Assembly: GCA_964563545.1 (NCBI GenBank)
Contig: CAZLXB010000005.1
Coordinates: forward strand, 33,431-97,430
DNA: 64,000 bases
Origin: Casp-actino8 sp964563545
GTDB taxonomy: Bacteria > Actinomycetota > Acidimicrobiia > Acidimicrobiales > Ilumatobacteraceae
Direction: 5' to 3'
Part shown: piece after piece, positions 57,958 to 64,000 of the stretch
Layout of the letters: each line of letters begins with the position of its first letter
How positions within the stretch are numbered: position 1 is the first letter of the stretch
Made by a program: the position numbers and the translations under genes
The notes under the pieces: generated by a model
Databases searched by the model: none
Seen by the model: only the letters and a program-made list of their open reading frames with translations
What the model was told of the DNA's origin: nothing

Positions 57958-58977
57958 ATGCGTATCGGTGTCGTCGGCGCAACGGGACAGGTGGGAGCCG
58001 TCATGCGGACCCTCCTCGAAGAACGCCGTTTTCCCGTGGATGAAATCCGGTTCTTCGCGTCGGCCCGTTCGGCGGGCAGCACCCTTCCCTGGAAGGGCCA
58101 ATCGATCGTCGTCGAGGACGCCGCGACGGCCGATCCTCACGGGCTCGACATCGCACTGTTCTCGGCGGGGGCATCGTCGTCGAAAGAACTCGCGCCGCGC
58201 TTCGCCGCCGCCGGCGTGACCGTGATCGACAATTCATCGGCATGGCGAATGGATCCCGAGGTTCCCCTCGTGGTGAGCGAGGTCAATCCGGCCGAGGCGC
58301 GCCGGGCGCCCAAGGGAATCATCGCCAATCCGAACTGCACGACCATGGCCGCCATGCCGGTCCTGAAGGTTCTGCACGATGAAGCCGATCTTCAGCGAAT
58401 CGTCGTGAGCACCTATCAAGCGGTGTCGGGCGGAGGCTTGGCCGGCGTGGACGAACTCGACAAGCAGGCGCGTGAAGTCACCGGCGGTGCACGCGAACTC
58501 ACTTTCGACGGCGAGGCCGTTCCGTATCCGGCTCCGGCCAAGTTCGCCAAGCCGATCGCGTTCAATGTTCTTCCTTACGCGGGCAAGTACGTCGACGACG
58601 GTTCGTTCGAGACCGACGAGGAACAGAAGCTCCGCAATGAGAGTCGCAAGATCCTTGCCATCCCGAATCTGCGGGTATCGGGCACCTGCGTGCGTGTTCC
58701 GGTCTTCACGGGGCACTCCTTGAGCATCAATGCCGAGTTCGCCCGTTCGATCTCGGTGGCCCGAGCCACCGAACTCCTACAGAAGGCACCCGGTGTGGTG
58801 GTGCTCGATGTCCCGACTCCACTCGAGGCTGCGGGCAAGGACCCGAGTTACGTCGGTCGCATCCGTCAGGACTCATCCGTCGATGGCGATCGAGGACTCG
58901 TGCTGTTCGTGAGCAACGACAATCTGCGCAAGGGTGCGGCACTCAACGCCGTGCAGATCGCCGAACTCTTCCTCTAG
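57958..58977 (+). CDS. asd: Aspartate-semialdehyde dehydrogenase
   Basis: A 339-aa NADP-dependent enzyme, second step of the aspartate pathway. RIGVVGATGQVGAVMRTLLEER is the Rossmann motif, PKGIIANPNCTTMAAM contains the active-site Cys, and TYQAVSGGGLAGVDEL is the conserved substrate region. FVSNDNLRKGAALNAVQIAEL ends the protein as usual. It acts on the product of LysC encoded upstream. Confidence 0.96.
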   Translation: MRIGVVGATGQVGAVMRTLLEERRFPVDEIRFFASARSAGSTLPWKGQSIVVEDAATADPHGLDIALFSAGASSSKELAPRFAAAGVTVIDNSSAWRMDPEVPLVVSEVNPAEARRAPKGIIANPNCTTMAAMPVLKVLHDEADLQRIVVSTYQAVSGGGLAGVDELDKQAREVTGGARELTFDGEAVPYPAPAKFAKPIAFNVLPYAGKYVDDGSFETDEEQKLRNESRKILAIPNLRVSGTCVRVPVFTGHSLSINAEFARSISVARATELLQKAPGVVVLDVPTPLEAAGKDPSYVGRIRQDSSVDGDRGLVLFVSNDNLRKGAALNAVQIAELFL

Positions 58978-58986
58978 GAGAACCCG

Positions 58987-59733
58987 ATGGTCGGCACGCT
59001 CGTGATCCTGCGCCACGGCGAGAGCACGTGGAATCAGCAGAACCTCTTCACTGGTTGGCACGACGTTCCGTTGTCGGACAAAGGTCGAACTGAAGCCGCC
59101 GCCGCCGGTCGCACGATGGCTGCCGCTGGCATCTATTTCGATCACGCGCACACGTCACTCCTCGAGCGTGCCGTCGTGACCTGCCATCTTGCGCTCGAAG
59201 CGATGGGTCAGGTGTGGTTGCCTGTCAGTCGTTCATGGCGACTCAACGAACGGCATTACGGCGCGTTGCAGGGCCTCGACAAGAAGGCGACGACCGAGAA
59301 GCACGGAGCCGAGCAGACCAAGTTGTGGCGGCGGAGTTTCGACGTACCACCGCCGCCGGTGGAGGTGTCGAGCCCCGAACATCCGGTGAACGATCGTCGG
59401 TACCGGTTGCTCGACCCCGAGGTACTTCCCGCCAGCGAGTGTCTGAAAGATGTCGTCGCCCGAGTGCTTCCTTATTGGTACGACGAAGTGGTTCCCCAGC
59501 TTCGCTCCGGGCTCGATGTTCTCGTCACGGCACACGGGAATTCACTGCGGGCGCTCGTCATGCATCTCGAAGGAATCTCCGAGGGTGAGATCGCCGAACT
59601 CAACATCCCGACTGGTGCGCCCCGTCGGTACGAGTTCGACGACCAGATGGCGGTTCGCTCGGCTGAGTACCTGGGCGACTCGGCGGCCATCGCGGCGGCG
59701 GCCGCCGCCGTGGCCAAACAAGCCGGAGCCTGA
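58987..59733 (+). CDS. gpmA: 2,3-bisphosphoglycerate-dependent phosphoglycerate mutase
   Basis: A 248-aa glycolytic mutase. LVILRHGESTWNQQNLFTGWHDVPLSDKGR contains the phosphohistidine (RHGE). RLNERHYGALQGLDKK and VLVTAHGNSLRALVMHLEGIS complete the active site. The ribosome site AGGAGA precedes the ATG and overlaps the end of asd, so it is co-transcribed with asd. A poly-Ala tail ends the protein. Confidence 0.96.
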   Translation: MVGTLVILRHGESTWNQQNLFTGWHDVPLSDKGRTEAAAAGRTMAAAGIYFDHAHTSLLERAVVTCHLALEAMGQVWLPVSRSWRLNERHYGALQGLDKKATTEKHGAEQTKLWRRSFDVPPPPVEVSSPEHPVNDRRYRLLDPEVLPASECLKDVVARVLPYWYDEVVPQLRSGLDVLVTAHGNSLRALVMHLEGISEGEIAELNIPTGAPRRYEFDDQMAVRSAEYLGDSAAIAAAAAAVAKQAGA

Positions 59734-59811
59734 TCCAACCTGGTGTGCCCGTCGGCTCAGGCCGGTGACGGCTGTCCGAGCGCACTGTCCGTCACATGTT
59801 CACGAGCGTCG

Positions 59812-59817
59812 TATAGT
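59812..59817 (+). promoter_or_regulatory. -10 element TATAGT of the cyclic-nucleotide-binding protein gene
   Basis: A strong hexamer at -13 to -8 before the ATG at 59825. It rules out the long upstream extension of the frame. The 90 bp after gpmA holds nothing else. Confidence 0.55.
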
Positions 59818-59824
59818 GATCCAC

Positions 59825-60250
59825 ATGGCAAGCAAAAAGTCGTATCTGGAAAGCCTGCGCCGGGTCTCGCTCTTCTCGTCGTGCTCCAACAAGGACCTCG
59901 AAAAGATCGCCAAGGCCGGTGACGAGGTGACCATGGAGGCCGGTTCGCTGGTGGTCGATCAGGGACAGACCGGTCGGGAAGCGTTCGTGATTCTGAAGGG
60001 ATCGGCCACCGTTCGTCGTAACGGCAAGAAGGTCGCCACCCTCGGACCCGGCTCGGTCGTGGGTGAATTGTCGCTCCTCGACCACGGCCCGCGCACCGCG
60101 TCGGTCATTGCCGACACCGACTGCGTCATGTTGGTGATCAGTCAGCGCCAGTTCCTCGGGGTACTCGACTCCATTCCGGCGCTTTCGCACAAGATGTTGG
60201 CCACACTCGCCGGCCGCATCCGCGAACTCGACCGCCAGTACTTCGGCTGA
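59825..60250 (+). CDS. Cyclic-nucleotide-binding-domain protein without DNA-binding domain
   Basis: A 141-aa single cNMP-binding beta-barrel. LRRVSLFSSCSNKDLEKIAKAGDEVTMEAGSLVVDQGQTGREAFVILKGSATV is the fold start. GSVVGELSLLDHGPRTASVIADTDC is the phosphate-binding cassette (GE...RTA). It ends shortly after the C helix, so there is no helix-turn-helix as in Crp/Fnr. It may act as a ligand-binding partner for another protein. It precedes the EtfD-like gene by 62 bp. Confidence 0.85.
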   Translation: MASKKSYLESLRRVSLFSSCSNKDLEKIAKAGDEVTMEAGSLVVDQGQTGREAFVILKGSATVRRNGKKVATLGPGSVVGELSLLDHGPRTASVIADTDCVMLVISQRQFLGVLDSIPALSHKMLATLAGRIRELDRQYFG

Positions 60251-60312
60251 TTCCAGCCGGGTCCTGTTCGAAGTGCCCTGCTCTCGGGGCCCTGCACTAG
60301 CGTTCTCCCTGC

Positions 60313-62607
60313 ATGGCAACGCACACTGACACTCCGGCCGACGCCCCCTCGGGCCCCCGGCGCCTGAAGCCCTATCAGTTGTCGATCGTCATCGGCACGT
60401 TCGTGGCTGTGTTCACGATGGTGTCGGGTGTGGTTCCGCTCATCACCGGTTGGCACAACGACTCACCGATTCACCGCGAGGTGTTCGGGGGCATCCCCGG
60501 CCCGCTGAAGCTGGCCTTCTACACCTTGATTCCGGTCATGATCCTGTGGGGATCGTTCCGCTTCGCTGATCGTGTCCGAAACTGGGAGCGGGGCGCTCCG
60601 GATCGTCGCCGCACGACGCCTCGCAACGTGAAGCGCCGTCTCGCCGACTACCGCGCCGGCGTGTACATGCGCACACTGCTTCGCGATTCGGCTGCCGGAC
60701 TCATGCACTCGATGATCTATTTCGGGTTCCTCGTTCTGCTCGGAGTCACGACCGTTCTCGAGGTCGACCACCAATTGCCCGAGAGCCTGAAGTTCCTGCA
60801 CGGCGATGTGTACCGCGGCTACGTGCTCGTGGGTGACTTGGCCGGACTCGTCTTCACCCTCGGCGTGGTCTGGGCGATTGTGCGCCGCTACGTGCAGCGC
60901 CCCTATCGCATCCGGATCAAGACCAAGCCCGAACACGCGGCGATTCTCGGGGTTCTCCTCGCCATCGGACTGACGGGCTTTGGTGCCGAGATGTTCCGCA
61001 TCGCCGAGAACTCGGCTTCCGGTCTCGACATGAACCACGAGAAGTGGTCGTTCGTCGGTTATCCGCTCGCGCAACTGGTCGACGGCTGGTCGCTCGACAG
61101 CCTCGGAACCTGGCACCAGGGCTGGTGGATCGCTCACGTGCTGACCTTCGTGGCGTTCTTGGCGCTACTGCCGATCACGATGCTCCGCCACATCTTCACG
61201 TCGCCTCTGAACATGTACCTGAAGGACCGCGACCGTCCCAAGGGCGCCATGAAGGCGATGCCGAATCTGACCGAGACCTCACTCGAGTCATTCGGTGCGT
61301 CGGTGGTGGAGGACTTCACATGGAAGCAACTCCTCGACACCGATGCCTGCACCATGTGTGGACGGTGCACGAGTGTGTGTCCGGCGCACGCAACCGGTAA
61401 GCCGCTCGATCCGCGAGAAATCGTCCTCAAGACCGGCGAGGTCATGGCGGCCACTGCGGCGCATGCGCCGGGAGGTCGGGTGTCTCCTCCGCTCGGCACC
61501 GATTCGGAGATCACCATCGGCGCCAATTCGCTTTTCGAGCGCATCAGCGCCGAGGAAGTCTGGAGCTGCACGTCGTGCAAAGCCTGTGACGAGATCTGTC
61601 CGGTCAACATCGAGATCCTCGACAAGATCCTCGACATGCGTCGCTACCTCTCGCTGATGGAAAGCAACTTCCCGGCCGAACTCGGCAACGCATATCGCGC
61701 CATGGAGAACCAGGGCAACCCGTGGGGAATGAATCAGGCCGAGCGCGCCGATTGGGCCAAGGATCTTGATGTGTCGGTGGTGGATCCGGGCGACGCGTTC
61801 AACCACGAATATCTCTATTGGGTCGGTTGTGCCGGATCCTTCGACGACAAGAACAAGAAGGTCACTCAGTCGATGGCCAAGTTGCTCCGCCGGGCCGGAA
61901 TCGACGTGGCCGTGCTCGGCCCGAGCGAAATGTGCACGGGAGACTCGGCTCGTCGTTCGGGTAACGAGTACTTGTTCCAGATGCTCGCCATGCCGAACGT
62001 GGAGATGCTGAACGGGATGGGCGTGAAGAAGATCATCACGCAGTGCCCGCATTGCTTCAATACGCTCGCCAACGAGTATCCGCAACTCGGTGGAACATAC
62101 GAAGTGATTCATCACACGCAGTTGCTCGAACAGCTCATCGACGACGGCCGCCTCGATGTGAGCAACGCTTCGCTCGAGGAGCGAATCACCTATCACGACT
62201 CCTGCTACTTGGGCCGCCATAACGACGTGTATCTCGCGCCGCGAAAGGTCGTTGCGTCGATCAAGGGCATCGAAGTGGTGGAGATGAGCCGCAACGGGAC
62301 CAAGGGCATGTGCTGTGGTGCCGGTGGTGCGCGCATGTGGATGGAAGAGTCGATCGGCACGAAGGTGAACGACGAGCGCGCCCGTGAGGCGCTTTCGACC
62401 GGCGCGACCCGGGTCGCCACTGCGTGTCCGTTCTGCTACATCATGCTCGACGACGGTGTGAAGGGTGCAGGAGTCGATGAGGATCAAGTGCGCGTTGGCG
62501 ACATTGCGATTCACTTGCTCGAGGCCATCGAGAACGGTGAGCGTGCGCTGGCTAATCCGGGCGCACCCTTGCGTGACTCCTCGGCTGCACCCGTCGCCGG
62601 CGAGTGA
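60313..62607 (+). CDS. EtfD-like membrane Fe-S oxidoreductase (HdrD-type)
   Basis: A 764-aa membrane protein. The N-terminal ~300 residues contain five to six helices of the nitrate-reductase-gamma type with haem-ligand-like histidines. Two [4Fe-4S] motifs follow: CTMCGRCTSVCPAHATG (about 350) and CTSCKACDEICPVN (about 420). Two cysteine-rich CCG domains end the protein (TQCPHCFNTL; GMCCGAGGARMWMEE). The layout matches mycobacterial Rv0338c/EtfD, which passes electrons from the electron-transfer flavoprotein to menaquinone in fatty acid oxidation. No etfAB genes are in the window. Confidence 0.88.
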   Translation: MATHTDTPADAPSGPRRLKPYQLSIVIGTFVAVFTMVSGVVPLITGWHNDSPIHREVFGGIPGPLKLAFYTLIPVMILWGSFRFADRVRNWERGAPDRRRTTPRNVKRRLADYRAGVYMRTLLRDSAAGLMHSMIYFGFLVLLGVTTVLEVDHQLPESLKFLHGDVYRGYVLVGDLAGLVFTLGVVWAIVRRYVQRPYRIRIKTKPEHAAILGVLLAIGLTGFGAEMFRIAENSASGLDMNHEKWSFVGYPLAQLVDGWSLDSLGTWHQGWWIAHVLTFVAFLALLPITMLRHIFTSPLNMYLKDRDRPKGAMKAMPNLTETSLESFGASVVEDFTWKQLLDTDACTMCGRCTSVCPAHATGKPLDPREIVLKTGEVMAATAAHAPGGRVSPPLGTDSEITIGANSLFERISAEEVWSCTSCKACDEICPVNIEILDKILDMRRYLSLMESNFPAELGNAYRAMENQGNPWGMNQAERADWAKDLDVSVVDPGDAFNHEYLYWVGCAGSFDDKNKKVTQSMAKLLRRAGIDVAVLGPSEMCTGDSARRSGNEYLFQMLAMPNVEMLNGMGVKKIITQCPHCFNTLANEYPQLGGTYEVIHHTQLLEQLIDDGRLDVSNASLEERITYHDSCYLGRHNDVYLAPRKVVASIKGIEVVEMSRNGTKGMCCGAGGARMWMEESIGTKVNDERAREALSTGATRVATACPFCYIMLDDGVKGAGVDEDQVRVGDIAIHLLEAIENGERALANPGAPLRDSSAAPVAGE

Positions 62608-62611
62608 CGCC

Positions 62612-63196
62612 CTAGTGGGCCAGGTGGCCCGTCACGAGTGAGCGGAGCATGTCGATGTTGGCACCGTTGTGAGTGCTGATCCAGACCACATCTCCGGGCT
62701 CCAGATCGCACGCTTCGGCTAGTTCGCGTTTACGTGTGGGTCGTTTGGACGACTTGACTTTGTCGCCCTTGGTCGCCACGACCGTGTGGGGAATACCGTT
62801 CTCCCGCAGCCATGCGAGCATCTGGACATCGAGTTTGGTCGGTCCGATTTCACCGTCGACCAGAACGAAGACCATGACGAGGCTCTCTCGTTCGAGGAGG
62901 TATCCCTCGATCATCTTCTGCCAACCCTGTTTGATTCGTCCGGGAACCGCGGCATAGCCGTATCCCGGTAGGTCCACGAGCGTGCCACCTCCGGGCACCG
63001 TGAAGACATTGATGAGTTGGGTTCGACCAGGGGTGTTCGAGACCCGTGCCAACTGTCGTCGGTTGGCGAGCGCATTGATCAACGACGACTTTCCGACGTT
63101 CGATCGTCCGACGAAGGCGACCTCAGCGGGGGAGTCGGGAAGGTCCTGGACCGCGGTGGCCGAACGGACGAATGTGATCGGCAGCGGGTTGGACAC
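62612..63196 (-). CDS. engB: Ribosome biogenesis GTPase EngB (YihA/YsxC)
   Basis: A 194-aa small GTPase needed for large ribosomal subunit assembly. AFVGRSNVGKSSLINAL is G1, the G3 motif is DLPGYGYA, and ATKGDKVKSS is the TKxD G4 motif. RVSNTPGRTQLINVF is the G2 region. Start GTG with TACACT at -13 to -8. It converges on the EtfD-like gene with 4 bp between stops. The dcd gene lies upstream. Confidence 0.94.
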   Translation of the reverse strand: MSNPLPITFVRSATAVQDLPDSPAEVAFVGRSNVGKSSLINALANRRQLARVSNTPGRTQLINVFTVPGGGTLVDLPGYGYAAVPGRIKQGWQKMIEGYLLERESLVMVFVLVDGEIGPTKLDVQMLAWLRENGIPHTVVATKGDKVKSSKRPTRKRELAEACDLEPGDVVWISTHNGANIDMLRSLVTGHLAH

Positions 63197-63203
63197 TCCG
63201 TGG

Positions 63204-63209
63204 AGTGTA
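63204..63209 (-). promoter_or_regulatory. -10 element TACACT of engB
   Basis: At -13 to -8 before the GTG at 63196. It lies in the 18-bp space after dcd. Confidence 0.5.
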
Positions 63210-63214
63210 TGGAC

Positions 63215-63784
63215 TCAGCTGTTGTGGAAGTTCTCGAAGTAGCGACTCGGCGTGGGTCCGCGCTGGCCGAGGTACTTCGAACCCCGTGCACCTTTGCCAT
63301 AGGGCTGATCGGCGGGAGTCGTCATCTGCATGAAGCTCACCTGACCGATCTTCATGCCGGGATAGAGCGTGATGGGAAGACTCGCGACATTGGCCAATTC
63401 GAGAGTGACATGGCCATCGAAGCCGGCGTCGATGAAACCGGCGGTGGAGTGGATCAGCAGACCGAGCCGACCGAGGCTGCTCTTGCCTTCGATTCTGGCC
63501 ACGAGGTCGTTGGGCACGGCGACCCGCTCGAGTGTGGAGCCGAGGACGAACTCGCCGGGGTGCAACATGAACACACCGTCTTGTGGAATCTCGATGAGTT
63601 CGGTGAGACCGGTCATGTCTTGTTTGACATCGATGATGCCGGCCGAATGATTACGGAAGACTCGGAACAGATTCGACACTCGCACATCTATGGACGAGGG
63701 CTGGATCATCGATTCATCGAGCGGGTCGATGACGATGCGGCCGGCGGCCAGGGCCTCACGGATGCTCCGGTCGGACAAGATCAT
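63215..63784 (-). CDS. dcd: dCTP deaminase
   Basis: A 189-aa trimeric dCTP deaminase. MILSDRSIREALAAGRIVIDP, QPSSIDVRVSNLFRVF, RIEGKSSLGRLGLLIHSTAGFIDAGFDGHVTLEL and the C-terminal SKYLGQRGPTPSRYF are diagnostic. The E residue of TAGFIDAGFDGHVTLE is catalytic. Such actinobacterial forms may be bifunctional (deaminase plus dUTPase). The ATG has TACGGT at -13 to -8. Confidence 0.95.
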   Translation of the reverse strand: MILSDRSIREALAAGRIVIDPLDESMIQPSSIDVRVSNLFRVFRNHSAGIIDVKQDMTGLTELIEIPQDGVFMLHPGEFVLGSTLERVAVPNDLVARIEGKSSLGRLGLLIHSTAGFIDAGFDGHVTLELANVASLPITLYPGMKIGQVSFMQMTTPADQPYGKGARGSKYLGQRGPTPSRYFENFHNS

Positions 63785-63791
63785 GGGTCAC

Positions 63792-63797
63792 ACCGTA
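63792..63797 (-). promoter_or_regulatory. -10 element TACGGT of dcd
   Basis: At -13 to -8 before the ATG at 63784. Confidence 0.5.
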
Positions 63798-63821
63798 GTT
63801 CGTGGTCCCCAGCCGGGGCAG

Positions 63822-63851
63822 GTGACGGGCTCGGGGGAGTCCCGCTAACCT
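63822..63851 (+). promoter_or_regulatory. Promoter of tRNA-Gly
   Basis: GTGACG (63822-63827) and TAACCT (63846-63851) are separated by 18 bp. The -10 ends 12 nt before the tRNA 5' end. Confidence 0.45.
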
Positions 63852-63863
63852 GCGCCCCTGCCG

Positions 63864-63934
63864 GCGGGTGTAGTTCAATGGCAGAACATCAGCTTCCCAA
63901 GCTGAATACGCGGGTTCGATTCCCGTCACCCGCT
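63864..63934 (+). tRNA. tRNA-Gly (CCC)
   Basis: A 71-nt cloverleaf. The acceptor GCGGGTG pairs with CACCCGC, and the loop TTCCCAA has the anticodon CCC at 63896-63898. The T-loop is TTCGATT. The discriminator is T, and CCA is not encoded. Confidence 0.96.
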
Positions 63935-64000
63935 CTCAGCGTGAAGCGCTCCCCGCGGGTCTCTCGAATCGGGAGGAGCGTGAGCGACGGATCCCGTCAC
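63935..64000 (+). repeat. tRNA-Gly tail repeat unit, cut by the window end
   Basis: After tRNA-Gly comes AGCG...CGCT, then GCGGGT (63955-63960, copy of the tRNA-Gly 5' strand). CTCTC, the shared core GAATCGGGAGGAGC (63966-63979), GTGAGCGACGG and a copy of the tRNA-Gly T-arm/acceptor start (TCCCGTCAC) follow, up to the last base. The arrangement parallels the tRNA-Sec tail repeat, but the tRNA-derived parts match tRNA-Gly. Confidence 0.8.

Overview
The window is high-GC DNA with an actinobacterial chromosome-start layout: dnaN (3' end), recF, a DUF721/DciA gene, gyrB, gyrA, a DUF3566 membrane protein, tRNA-Ile and tRNA-Ala. Two F420/LLM-type oxidoreductases, a Tad pilus cluster of mycobacterial gene order, a membrane Fe-S protein of the EtfD type, and many leaderless genes point to Actinomycetota. 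The class is probably Acidimicrobiia (Ilumatobacter/Microthrix-like), but that is an inference from gene content, not from a marker comparison. oriC should lie just upstream of base 1.

Layout. 0-7.4 kb: replication and topoisomerase genes, a small TadG-like gene, DUF3566, tRNA-Ile. 7.4-15.9 kb: a 44-aa ORF starting 2 nt after tRNA-Ile, a dehydrogenase-like gene, Fur, DUF1003, an MgtE-N/CBS protein, two luciferase-like oxidoreductases, tRNA-Ala with a strong terminator, a lipoprotein and an Fe-S photolyase-related protein. 15.9-18.9 kb: STAS protein, Tad genes (TadE-like, Flp pilin, TadC, TadB, TadA) and a 24-aa ORF. 18.9-19.2 kb: tRNA-Sec followed by a 57-bp tandem repeat that runs into a 100-N assembly gap. 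19.2-35.9 kb: sigma-70 factor and mixed housekeeping and catabolic genes (membrane proteases, hydrolases, cyclophilin, YcaQ-like glycosylase, AI-2E transporter, asparaginase, haloalkane dehalogenase, secreted nuclease, GluQRS, L,D-transpeptidase). 35.9-45.4 kb: a GH2 beta-galactosidase, an MBL-Rieske protein, then an ABC transporter whose permease is fused to a two-domain sulfurtransferase, beside DsbB and a TlpA-like thioredoxin. 45.4-64 kb: MazG, exonuclease VII, polyprenyl synthase, ethylmalonyl-CoA-type mutase, Aat, 3-hydroxyacyl-CoA dehydrogenase, aspartokinase and aspartate-semialdehyde dehydrogenase, phosphoglycerate mutase, an EtfD-like Fe-S protein, EngB, dCTP deaminase, and tRNA-Gly followed by a second copy of the tRNA-tail repeat.

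Two window-wide patterns stand out. First, about 29 genes have a TANNNT -10 hexamer whose 3' end lies 7-10 nt before the start codon, usually without a Shine-Dalgarno sequence. This implies mostly leaderless transcription, and it fixes many start codons. Second, tRNA-Sec and tRNA-Gly are each followed by repeat units that carry that tRNA's own acceptor sequences around a shared 14-nt core (GAATCGGGAGGAGC). These look like miniature tRNA-like repeats and are the most unusual structure here.

No insertion sequences, prophage genes or CRISPR arrays were seen. No gene-free stretch exceeds about 300 bases except the tRNA-Sec/repeat/gap region.
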